A stretch of 5,200 bases of DNA from an uncultured Lysobacterales bacterium (GCA_937974465.1 CALJWY010000017.1:1-5200), one strand, 5' to 3'. Positions 1-5,178 are shown, counted from the stretch's first letter. Notes: generated by a model from the letters alone, not told the origin. Made by a program: numbers and translations.

Positions 1-378
1 GCGTCGGCCATGAGAATGTCGGCCTGGGCAAAAAGCCTCGCTGCCTCAGCCGGAACTCAGAATCTATTAATACTGGGCGATCTGAATGCCTATCGTCTGG
101 AGGATCCGATCTTTGCGATGCGTCAAGCCGGCTTCACAGAACTGCTGGATGACAGGCAGAGCCCGGTTTACAGCTTCGTATATCGTGGTCAGTACGGCAG
201 CCTGGACTATGCATTTGCCTCTTCAGCTTTACTGGACAAGATTGATAAGGCCATGGTCTGGAACGTCAATGCGAGCTATCCGGGCAAGCTGAGCCTGCCG
301 CAACCGTGGATGAGGTTTTCAGATCATGACCCGGTGGTGGTTGATATCTTGCTACGCCAGTCAAGCACTTCAGACTGA
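1..378 (+). CDS. Endonuclease/exonuclease/phosphatase-family nuclease, C-terminal end (5' end outside window)
   Basis: The frame is open from the first base to a TGA at 376-378, so this is the last 125 residues of a longer protein; the ATGs at 10 and 16 are internal. The visible part carries late motifs of the DNase I-like metal-dependent hydrolase fold: GDLNAY (bases about 79-96), SLDYAFAS (about 200-223), and the terminal SDHDPVVV (about 319-342), whose Asp-His is part of the active site. The GDLNAY-EDPI, G-Y-G-SLDY and WNVNA strings match the ExeM/NucH-like extracellular nucleases of marine and environmental gammaproteobacteria, which cleave phosphodiester bonds in DNA outside the cell. 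The export signal and any OB-fold or lamin-tail domain would lie upstream and cannot be seen. Its end overlaps the convergent acpH by 55 bases. The fold is quite certain; the substrate and secretion are inferred. Confidence 0.85.
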   Translation, partial: ASAMRMSAWAKSLAASAGTQNLLILGDLNAYRLEDPIFAMRQAGFTELLDDRQSPVYSFVYRGQYGSLDYAFASSALLDKIDKAMVWNVNASYPGKLSLPQPWMRFSDHDPVVVDILLRQSSTSD

Positions 379-929
379 ATTTCCGGGAAGAACTGCCTGA
401 AAGCCTGTTTGAATTCGGGTGCGAACTCCGGCCATATCTCAATTACCCGGTGGAGCGGGTTGGGACGCGACAACCGGGTACCAATACCTGCCAGTGCGAA
501 CAATGTGACGTCCTCCTCCCGGTACGTCGTAAACAGGCCATGTTGGTCTGCATAACGCATAAAGCCTGTGAGTCCATCTGGCACCAGATCGATGTTGTCG
601 CGAAGCAAGTCGCGGATTTCTACATCGAAGCGCTCAAGGCTTCCGGGCATGTATCGCCACCAGTTGACCGCCAGTTGGTGATCAAACGCCAGGTCAATGA
701 TAATGCCGGCATAGCGTCTGAATTCCCTTGGAAAACTGCGGCGCAGCTTCTTCACCACCGGCGAATGATCGGTGCACCGGTCAATATAGCGATGCATGAT
801 AATTCCTTGCCTGATTGGCTCGGGGTAGTTTCGCAGTGCGCGTCGGCCGCGAACAAAGTCACCAAACAAGCCACCCAGCATCAGCCCGGAATCACCATTC
901 GCCAGGCATAGGTGGGCCAGAAAGTTCAT
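324..929 (-). CDS. acpH: Acyl carrier protein phosphodiesterase (ACP hydrolyase)
   Basis: AcpH removes the 4'-phosphopantetheine arm from holo-acyl carrier protein, giving apo-ACP, in the cytoplasm. The 201-residue product is close to the E. coli enzyme (193 residues) and collinear with it. It begins with the hallmark MNFLAHL-LA (His6), then GDFVRG (Asp24), MHR-ID--TD (His46, Asp50, Asp54), and IDLAFDH (Asp79, Asp83, His84). These are the His/Asp positions expected of this HD-like metal-dependent family (DUF479), so the active site looks intact. The ATG at 927-929 is chosen because the family starts exactly at MNFLAH; a modest AGGT lies about 7 bases upstream on the - strand. Its last 55 bases run antisense to the end of the upstream nuclease gene. 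No terminator is evident between the two. It is divergent from the hydrolase-zapE pair and is probably expressed alone. Confidence 0.92.
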   Translation of the reverse strand: MNFLAHLCLANGDSGLMLGGLFGDFVRGRRALRNYPEPIRQGIIMHRYIDRCTDHSPVVKKLRRSFPREFRRYAGIIIDLAFDHQLAVNWWRYMPGSLERFDVEIRDLLRDNIDLVPDGLTGFMRYADQHGLFTTYREEDVTLFALAGIGTRLSRPNPLHRVIEIWPEFAPEFKQAFRQFFPEIQSEVLDWRSKISTTTGS

Positions 930-1131
930 TCAGCAACCTGCCCACAGCCCAATTTACAGGCCGGTAAAGTCAATTGTAGAATTGTTCTGACGTTCATTGG
1001 CATCCAATCATTTTAATTATTTTTGCAGAATTTATCGGCAAGAAAAACGACTTCCGGCTGCCGGTGAAAGACATGTTATTACTGCAAAAATTTCGCTAAC
1101 CCTACCATAGAGTCGTCTTGCAGACTGCGGT
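930..1131. other. Divergent intergenic region between acpH and the hydrolase
   Basis: No gene is visible in these 200 bases. Promoters for both flanking genes should lie here, but no strong -35/-10 pair can be picked by eye. What can be seen is a perfect 5-3-5 palindrome ATTGG-CAT-CCAAT at 996-1008, which could be an operator half-site pair, and an AT-rich stretch at about 1009-1033. A TTGACT reads on the - strand at 973-968, but no good -10 sits at the right distance. The assignment as a two-way promoter region is inference from gene orientation. Confidence 0.4.
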
Positions 1132-1154
1132 ATGATGGACACCTGCCTAATAAT

Positions 1155-1159
1155 GGTGA
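1155..1159 (+). promoter_or_regulatory. Ribosome binding site deciding the hydrolase start
   Basis: GGTGA matches part of the anti-Shine-Dalgarno complement and lies 8 bases before the ATG at 1168. The earlier in-frame ATGs at 1132, 1135 and 1153 have no comparable purine-rich site upstream. This favours 1168 as the start. Confidence 0.45.
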
Positions 1160-1167
1160 AGCAGGGT

Positions 1168-1857
1168 ATGCCGGAGTCTCACATCAAAATACAACCAGAA
1201 GAATTTCCGGCCGGGAAAAGCGAATTTTTCCTGCGTGGTCCGGCTGGTATGCTGGAATGTATAGCAGATGTCCCGGAACCGGCGGACGAAATTTCGGCGA
1301 CCTTCGTCGTCTGCCACCCTCACCCGCTGCACGGTGGAACCTTTCATAACAAGGTTGTCACGATCATGGAACGCTCCATGCGGGAGCTTGGCCTGCGCAC
1401 CGTTCGTTTCAATTTTCGTGGTGCTGGCGAGAGTGAAGGCGAGCACGATGAGGGTTATGGCGAAGCCGATGATCTGTTTGCCGTGACCGAATGGGTTCGG
1501 CACACCCGTCCCGATGACGAGCTGTGGCTGGGTGGTTTCTCCTTTGGCTCTTATATCGCCCAGCGCGCGGCACAAAACCTGCAACTGGGACAGTTGATCA
1601 GCATAGCGCCACCGGTTGACAGGTATGAGTTCTCCAAGCTGCAGCATCCTGGTTGTCCCTGGCTGGTCATACAGGGTGACGAAGACGATGTGGTCGCCCT
1701 GGAAGATGTAACCTGCTGGTATGAAGAGCTTGATCCACGGCCTGAATTTCTTGTTATGGAGCAGGCAGACCACTTTTTCCACCGGCGACTCATGGATTTG
1801 CGCGGTTTGCTGAAAAACGGTGTGCGTCCAAACCTGCCGCAAACCAGATCAAGCTGA
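1168..1857 (+). CDS. Alpha/beta hydrolase of the COG2945 type
   Basis: This is a cytoplasmic serine hydrolase with unknown natural substrate; no signal peptide is visible. From the ATG at 1168 it has 229 residues. Numbering from the longest possible start at 1132, the motifs are: CHPHPLHGGT (61-70), the family signature around the oxyanion region; RFNFRGAGESEG (92-103); the nucleophile elbow GFSFG with Ser137; the acid in GDEDDVV, probably Asp185; and the catalytic His214 in ADHFF. The triad is therefore complete. The HPHP--GG--NK-VV and FNFRG-G-S-G strings are typical of this small orphan hydrolase family, often annotated as CocE/NonD or dienelactone-like. I prefer the start at 1168 because of a GGTGA ribosome binding site; starts at 1132, 1135 and 1153 remain possible. 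zapE follows after 20 bases on the same strand, suggesting one transcript, although no functional link between the two is known to me. Confidence 0.88.
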   Translation: MPESHIKIQPEEFPAGKSEFFLRGPAGMLECIADVPEPADEISATFVVCHPHPLHGGTFHNKVVTIMERSMRELGLRTVRFNFRGAGESEGEHDEGYGEADDLFAVTEWVRHTRPDDELWLGGFSFGSYIAQRAAQNLQLGQLISIAPPVDRYEFSKLQHPGCPWLVIQGDEDDVVALEDVTCWYEELDPRPEFLVMEQADHFFHRRLMDLRGLLKNGVRPNLPQTRSS

Positions 1858-1877
1858 ATCACCCGACCGAGCAAGCC

Positions 1878-2960
1878 TTGCAACGCAGTCCACTGGTCAT
1901 TTATCAGTCTCTCCTGACCGAGGACGGTTATAAAAGCGATCCCGATCAGGCCAGGGCCATCGAGGCCCTTGATAATCTGTGGCTGGAACTGACCGCCCAG
2001 CAAGCCTCCTCCTGGTGGAATCCATTGCGTGGTAAACAGCCAGCACCGGTTAATGGTCTTTATCTGTGGGGTGGTGTCGGCCGAGGCAAGACCTGGATGA
2101 TGGACCTTTTCTTTGACAGCCTGCCAGGCAAGGACAAGCTGCGCATTCACTTTCATCGCTTCATGGCGCGGGTCCACGCCGCCCTGCAGGACACACAGTC
2201 AACCCGTGACCCGCTGCGAGCCGTCGCCCGCCAGTGGGCAAAACAATACAGGGTTCTGTGTTTTGACGAATTTTTCGTTGCGGATATCGCCGATGCGATG
2301 TTGTTGGGCGTGCTCCTCCAGGCTTTGTTCGAAGAGGGCGTCACCCTGGTTGCAACATCAAACTCCAGCCCGGATGATCTCTACAAAAACGGTCTGCAAC
2401 GCAGTAAGTTTTTGCCTGCAATTGCATCGTTGAAAGCCCATTGTCAAAGCATTCACGTTGCTGGTGAGCGGGATTTTCGCCTGCGCATCCTGCAACATTC
2501 CGAGATTTACCACCATCCGCTTGGCCATGGCGCCGAAGACGGCCTGACACGTGCTTTCGAAGAGATGTCAGCGGGCTGTATGCTGGATCCCCGCCTCGAA
2601 ATCAATGGCCGCACTCTGCATGCCGAGCGGCGCAGTGACGGTATCATCTGGTTTGATTTCCATGAACTGTGTGAGCAGCCAACCAGTACTTCAGATTTCA
2701 TTGAGATCGCGCGCGCATTTAACACGGTACTGCTCTCCTGCGTGCCGAAGATGGATGAAGGCAACGCCGATGCCACGCGCCGCTTTATCAATCTTATAGA
2801 TGAGTTTTACGACCGCAATGTGAAAATGCTGATATCCGCAGCACTGCCCATTGATAGCTTGTATACGGGAAACCGGCTGGCCTTTGAGTTTCAACGAACC
2901 GCTAGCCGCCTGACAGAAATGCAGGGGAACCATTACCTGGCGAAACCCCACCTGCCCTGA
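1878..2960 (+). CDS. zapE: Cell division protein ZapE (AFG1-like ATPase)
   Basis: ZapE is a P-loop ATPase of the AFG1 family that acts at the division ring in Proteobacteria, where it destabilises FtsZ polymers during late constriction. The 360-residue product has the expected order: Walker A GGVGRGKT (65-72), the family string HFHRFM (91-96), Walker B LCFDEF (127-132) followed by ADIADAMLLG, a sensor-1-like ATSN (159-162), and NGLQRSKFLPAI (171-182). The C-terminal region includes FDFHELCEQP, the INLIDEFYDRNVKM segment and a FEFQRTASRLTEMQ end, all typical. Nothing looks truncated. No ATG lies near the expected N-terminus; the TTG at 1878 fits the family length and has a weak GAG 6 bases upstream. 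A CTG at 1854, overlapping the hydrolase stop, is a less likely alternative. It is probably translated from the hydrolase transcript. Its TGA lies in the first unit of a 13-bp tandem repeat. Confidence 0.94.
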   Translation: MQRSPLVIYQSLLTEDGYKSDPDQARAIEALDNLWLELTAQQASSWWNPLRGKQPAPVNGLYLWGGVGRGKTWMMDLFFDSLPGKDKLRIHFHRFMARVHAALQDTQSTRDPLRAVARQWAKQYRVLCFDEFFVADIADAMLLGVLLQALFEEGVTLVATSNSSPDDLYKNGLQRSKFLPAIASLKAHCQSIHVAGERDFRLRILQHSEIYHHPLGHGAEDGLTRAFEEMSAGCMLDPRLEINGRTLHAERRSDGIIWFDFHELCEQPTSTSDFIEIARAFNTVLLSCVPKMDEGNADATRRFINLIDEFYDRNVKMLISAALPIDSLYTGNRLAFEFQRTASRLTEMQGNHYLAKPHLP

Positions 2961-2980
2961 CCTTTCACCCTGACCTTTCA
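2955..2980. repeat. Perfect 13-bp tandem duplication at a convergent gene junction
   Basis: The unit CCCTGACCTTTCA occurs twice without a gap, at 2955-2967 and 2968-2980. The TGA at 2958-2960 in the first unit ends zapE. The TCA at 2978-2980, which reads TGA on the other strand, ends the - strand regulator gene in the second unit. It looks like a recent slippage or duplication event, because the two units are identical. Confidence 0.9.
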
Positions 2981-3328
2981 ATTATGGAGATTGAAAACTG
3001 CCTTGTTTGCAAGGCGGTAACCTAAGCCATATATAGGCTCGATCAGGTCGGTTCCGGGACTGATTTCTTCCAGTTTGCGGCGTCGATTTTTCACGTGGGT
3101 GTCAATGGTTCTGTCACTGACAATGCGGTAGTCAGAATAGATGGAATTCATCAACTGATCGCGGGAAAATATTTGTCCTGGCCACGCTACCAGGTACTTG
3201 AGCAAGGCAAACTCGACCGGTGATAGTTTAAGCACATGGTTGTTGAGGCTTGCGACATGGCGCTCGGCGTCAATTTGCAAACCTGCCGGTACCTGGCAGC
3301 CATCAGACATGCAGCAAAGTCGTGGCAA
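2978..3328 (-). CDS. OmpR/BaeR-type winged-helix DNA-binding domain lacking its receiver (probable remnant of a response regulator)
   Basis: The 116 residues correspond to the C-terminal effector half of an OmpR/PhoB-family response regulator. They show LSPVEFALLKYL (35-46), PGQIFSRDQL (50-59), the recognition helix DRTIDTHVKN (72-81) and the wing IYGLGYRL (99-106). The string YSDYRIVSDRTID is closest to BaeR-like regulators. The phospho-acceptor receiver domain is absent. Upstream the frame runs only 16 more codons to a TAA at 3377-3379, ending in ETLLPRL, which may be the last helix of a lost receiver. Neither the TTG at 3328 nor the ATG at 3310 has a convincing ribosome binding site. Arg82 replaces the leucine usual in KNLRRKL, and Glu97 stands where the wing usually has a basic or polar residue. 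Together these suggest a decaying pseudogene; a functional stand-alone DNA-binding protein is the alternative. No histidine kinase gene is nearby. Confidence 0.7.
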   Translation of the reverse strand: MPRLCCMSDGCQVPAGLQIDAERHVASLNNHVLKLSPVEFALLKYLVAWPGQIFSRDQLMNSIYSDYRIVSDRTIDTHVKNRRRKLEEISPGTDLIEPIYGLGYRLANKAVFNLHN

Positions 3329-3513
3329 AAGCGTTTCGGCAACGAACCTGGCAAGCGCGATTGCGATAGCTAGGGATTACATTTTTTGTCCTCGGTGGGG
3401 ATGTATTACGCATTAGCAAGCCCCAGCACCCGTACCGGGGATGCCTGCCACCAGGTTCCTGCTATAAAATCTGCAAATGATATTGGCTGGCCTTACGGCA
3501 ACCTGCACTGCAA

Positions 3514-3864
3514 TCACCTGAGAGTAATCGCCCTGTCCCGATTATCCAGGTAATAGTCAGAATTGATGTGATCTCCCGGGCCGAGGGAAGAAAAAACTAT
3601 CTTGGAGCAGTGCCCGTCAGCGCTGGAAAGATGGACTTCCAAACCCGAACTGGCGCCGTTGGTACCAGGCCTTATCCTGGCAAGAGGGAACAATGACAAC
3701 AGGCTTTTGCTGTCTTCGCATGAGGTAATACCGGTAAAGGCGGCACCATCATTGCTTCCCCTGCTTGCGAAACTCACGGTTACAACAAACGCCGCAAGAA
3801 TAAAACATGCCAGCACCACAGCACTGGCCCGTGCAATTGGATTTTTATCTTTCAATTTACTCAC
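3514..3864 (-). CDS. Small membrane-anchored or exported protein of unknown function
   Basis: I do not recognise this 116-residue product. A short basic N-terminus (SKLKDKNPIARAS) is followed by one hydrophobic segment at about residues 14-32 and a polar remainder, so it should be a single-pass inner-membrane protein facing the periplasm, or a secreted one. The exported part has two cysteines (Cys49 and Cys86), which could form a disulfide; a third, Cys20, lies in the membrane segment. The call uses the GTG at 3862-3864. A TTG at 3853-3855, nine bases on, is better placed relative to a GGTGA Shine-Dalgarno sequence and gives a product 3 residues shorter. It lies between the regulator remnant and the DUF1295-type gene, all on the - strand, with 78 bases to the latter. 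A TATAGT and a possible Fur-like box lie upstream. That it is a real gene rests on its plausible membrane topology and ribosome binding site only. Confidence 0.55.
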   Translation of the reverse strand: MSKLKDKNPIARASAVVLACFILAAFVVTVSFASRGSNDGAAFTGITSCEDSKSLLSLFPLARIRPGTNGASSGLEVHLSSADGHCSKIVFSSLGPGDHINSDYYLDNRDRAITLR

Positions 3865-3896
3865 CCTGACCGATGGATAAAATGTTTTCTTTATTT

Positions 3897-3922
3897 ACTA
3901 TAGCGGATGAGAACGATTCTTG
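3897..3922 (-). promoter_or_regulatory. Possible promoter with Fur-like box upstream of the small membrane protein
   Basis: On the - strand a TATAGT (3902-3897) could be a -10 element. Just upstream of it lies TGAGAACGATTCTTG (3908-3922 on the + strand), an imperfect 7-1-7 inverted repeat that matches 10 of 14 arm positions of the Fur consensus TGATAATNATTATCA. A site there would block RNA polymerase. No good -35 is visible. The box assignment is by eye and could be chance. Confidence 0.3.
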
Positions 3923-3942
3923 CTTGGATTATGTGAAAATAT

Positions 3943-4692
3943 TCAAAATACGAACGGCACAAGCCATTTAGTGCGTTCTTTGTATTCTGCCCATTCTGCA
4001 TGGCGTGACAGGCTGGCTTCCTTGATGATCATGTTGACGGCAAAAATTCCAAGCCAGACCCAGGCCAGAATCAACACCGGCAACCAATGCCAGACCATCA
4101 ATGCAAAACTCCCGTAAATCAGCATTTCACCCAGGTAATTGGGGTGCCGGATATAGCGATGCATACCGCTGGAGATAAGCCCCTTTCGATACCGCAAGGT
4201 GAAATATTTCTGCGCATCTGCGGCGATCATAATGACGCTACCGATCATGCACATACTCACACACAGCGCATACCAGGCACCGTCGGAAAGAGGGTAATTG
4301 GGCGTGGATATGCCCGAGATCAGCAACCAGCCAAAAACCCAATACCAACCCAATACACCAACAAATGCGTTGATACCGCCACCAATTGTTATCCTTTTTT
4401 GCCAGGCCGGATCAGGAAAAGCGATATCCTTGATAAACCAGATCAAGCCATAACTTCCCTGCATTGCAAGGTACACCCACGCAGTTGTTGAAAAGTTCTG
4501 GTAGTACCACATCAGGAAACCAAGAAAGAAAAACGTCCCGCATTTCTGAAAGTTAATCACCCAAGCAAACTTCCATGGCCGCGGTCCACCCCCAAAATCA
4601 TTAACCGCATAACCGGTCAGCCGGTTCAACCGCACTGCCCACGCGGGCGCGGTCTGCCGCTCTACCAGTTGATCTCTGTTTTCATCAGTCAT
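3943..4692 (-). CDS. Multi-pass membrane protein of the ICMT/DUF1295 superfamily (methyltransferase- or steroid-reductase-like)
   Basis: This is a 249-residue integral membrane protein with about five or six hydrophobic segments (near 50-63, 72-92, 104-126, 138-158 and 188-222, the last probably two helices). The C-terminal part has the superfamily signature: QKYFTLRYRKGLISSGMHRYIRHPNYLGE (161-189, RHPNY at 182-186), a hydrophobic pair of helices, then EASLSRHAEWAEYKERT (225-241). In isoprenylcysteine carboxyl methyltransferases, phospholipid methyltransferases and sterol reductases this region binds the S-adenosylmethionine or NADPH cofactor. Length and the RHPNYLGE pattern fit bacterial DUF1295 or 'methyltransferase family' proteins, whose substrates are generally unknown. 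The ATG at 4690-4692 is the natural start; its ribosome binding site is weak. A 7-3-7 palindrome lies 35 bases upstream of it. A lipid or small hydrophobic substrate is inferred, not shown. Confidence 0.82.
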   Translation of the reverse strand: MTDENRDQLVERQTAPAWAVRLNRLTGYAVNDFGGGPRPWKFAWVINFQKCGTFFFLGFLMWYYQNFSTTAWVYLAMQGSYGLIWFIKDIAFPDPAWQKRITIGGGINAFVGVLGWYWVFGWLLISGISTPNYPLSDGAWYALCVSMCMIGSVIMIAADAQKYFTLRYRKGLISSGMHRYIRHPNYLGEMLIYGSFALMVWHWLPVLILAWVWLGIFAVNMIIKEASLSRHAEWAEYKERTKWLVPFVF

Positions 4693-4721
4693 ACAAACCA
4701 GAGTACTGTAAATTCCGCGAC

Positions 4722-4747
4722 GCAGGCAATAGCAGCGCTATTGGCAA
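4722..4747. repeat. First copy of a 26-bp direct repeat with palindromic core
   Basis: The 26 bases are identical to 4883-4908. The core is a perfect 7-3-7 inverted repeat, CAATAGC-AGC-GCTATTG (4727-4743). It lies between the start of the DUF1295-type gene (4692) and the structured region to the right, so it could be an operator for that gene or the apex of a degraded copy of the larger palindrome. Sequence to its right keeps a weak resemblance to the flank of copy two (GCTG at the same offset). Confidence 0.85.
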
Positions 4748-4814
4748 GACGTGAAGCGCCGCTGAGTGCGCTAACTGGACACAGCTACCACGCCCAAAAA
4801 GCTGAAAGGTTCCA

Positions 4815-4976
4815 GAGTCCTCGGTCGCCCCGTTTTATCTGCTTGATTGGGATCCAGAAGTCGTGCCAGCTAGGCGCGCAATGCAGGCAATAGCAGCGCT
4901 ATTGGCAAATTGTGCAACAACGCTGTCGCAACTTCTGGGCGCAAGGAAGCGGATAAAACGGGGTGAATGAGGGCTC
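4815..4976. repeat. Long imperfect palindrome (about 160 bp), MITE-like
   Basis: Two arms of about 75-80 bases are inverted copies of one another around a centre near 4896. The best matched block is 4826-4844 against the reverse complement of 4947-4965 (17 of 19 identical, including CCCCGTTTTATC). Further blocks are CCAGAAGT (4854-4861) against ACTTCTGG (4931-4938), and the apex CAATAGC-AGC-GCTATTG (4888-4904). Such a structure can form a long hairpin. It contains no open reading frame worth calling. It may be a miniature inverted-repeat element or another dispersed palindromic repeat; I see no clear target-site duplication. It is not annotated as an RNA because the strong terminator at 4978-5018 should stop leftward transcription before it. 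Confidence 0.75.
4883..4908. repeat. Second copy of the 26-bp direct repeat, apex of the long palindrome
   Basis: Identical to 4722-4747, 161 bases away. The inner 17 bases (4888-4904) form the tip of the 4815-4976 palindrome. Confidence 0.85.
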
Positions 4977-4977
4977 C

Positions 4978-5018
4978 AAAAAAAAAGAAGGACCAGCAAG
5001 GGGTCAGCCGGTCCTTCT
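4978..5018 (-). terminator. Strong intrinsic terminator of the small RNA
   Basis: On the - strand, AGAAGGACCGGC pairs with GCTGGTCCTTCT (12 pairs, one of them G-U) around a 9-base loop, and is followed at once by eight T (4985-4978). On the + strand the U-tract is missing, so it acts leftward only. It terminates transcripts coming from the right and shows that a transcription unit other than the DUF1295-type gene ends here. Confidence 0.88.
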
Positions 5019-5133
5019 GTGAGGTCGAAGCAAGGGGAGCTTCGGTCCTCGATTCGAAAATGGCATAAGGGGGAACGCCACTTTCGATTCTGCTGGTTCT
5101 TTCGAACCGAAAAACAAAATTATTTAGGGCATC
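4978..5133 (-). ncRNA. Putative small regulatory RNA with three C-rich hairpin loops
   Basis: Read on the - strand this is a free-standing transcription unit of about 155 nt. After an AU-rich leader (AAAUAAUUUUGUUUUU, a possible Hfq site) come four hairpins. The first (5108-5095) is GGTTC-GAAA-GAACC, with a GNRA tetraloop on this strand only. The second (5090-5051) has 14-base arms around GTTCCCCCTTAT. The third (5050-5021) has 11-12-base arms around TCCCCTT. The fourth (5018-4986) has 12-base arms around TGACCCCTT and is followed by a run of eight T. The last three loops all contain CCCCUU, complementary to AAGGGG and thus to purine-rich ribosome binding sites. Positions that are A-C mismatches on the + strand become G-U pairs on the - strand in hairpins two and four, which supports this strand. 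No open reading frame fits. A trans-acting antisense role is inferred. The exact 5' end is uncertain: an upstream promoter would extend it to about 5166. Confidence 0.72.
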
Positions 5134-5138
5134 TTAAG

Positions 5139-5167
5139 ACTATAATCCCATATGGTGGCAGAGTCTA
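5139..5167 (-). promoter_or_regulatory. Sigma-70-like promoter for the small RNA, overlapped by palindromes
   Basis: On the - strand TAGACT (5167-5162) and TATAGT (5144-5139) are separated by exactly 17 bases, matching the -35 and -10 consensus at 4 and 5 of 6 positions. Transcription would begin near 5133. The -35 lies in a near-palindrome GGTAGA-C-TCTGCC (5169-5157), and the spacer holds the perfect palindrome CCATATGG (5148-5155). Either could be an operator. Confidence 0.5.
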
Positions 5168-5172
5168 CCGCA

Positions 5173-5178
5173 ATTATA
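5173..5178 (-). promoter_or_regulatory. Second candidate -10 element upstream of the small RNA
   Basis: A perfect TATAAT reads on the - strand at 5178-5173. Its -35 would fall at the window edge: the last visible bases give GACT on the - strand, which would complete TTGACT with an 18-base spacer if the next two bases are right. Start would be near 5166, lengthening the RNA by about 33 nt. Confidence 0.35.

Noticed and set aside
450..911. Open frame of 153 codons on the + strand inside acpH
   Set aside because: It is antisense to a gene with all family motifs, has a cysteine- and histidine-rich composition with no recognisable domain, and shows no ribosome binding site.
1147..1842. Open frame of 231 codons on the - strand opposite the hydrolase
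   Set aside because: The + strand frame has a complete Ser-Asp-His triad and family signatures; the opposite frame resembles no protein family and mirrors the codon structure of the real gene.
3329..3513. A missing receiver domain surviving in another frame upstream of the regulator remnant
   Set aside because: I translated parts of the - strand here and found only short frames with stops and none of the receiver landmarks (acidic pocket, LPGMDG-like loop, KPF).
4669..4893. Short + strand open frame across the 5' end of the DUF1295-type gene and the repeat region
   Set aside because: It spans the antisense start of a real gene and part of the palindrome, has no ribosome binding site, and has no recognisable motif.
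4722..4908. CRISPR array
   Set aside because: Only two repeat copies exist, they are 161 bases apart and the intervening sequence is part of a palindrome, so there is no regular spacer pattern.
4815..4976. Integron attC recombination site
   Set aside because: The size and imperfect palindrome fit, but the ends lack the required RYYYAAC and GTTRRRY core pair and no cassette-like arrangement is visible.
4986..5090. CsrA/RsmA-sponging RNA read on the + strand, because loops there contain AAGGGG and GGGGA
   Set aside because: The motif is not a consistent ANGGA, the + strand has no U-tract terminator, and pairing, tetraloop and promoter evidence all favour the - strand.
4978..5133. 6S RNA (ssrS)
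   Set aside because: The length is similar, but the fold is a row of separate hairpins instead of one long rod with a central bubble, and it lacks resemblance to the E. coli 6S sequence.
5141..5146. Perfect TATAAT on the + strand as a rightward promoter
   Set aside because: No -35-like hexamer lies 15-19 bases upstream, and no start codon with a sustained reading frame follows within the window.
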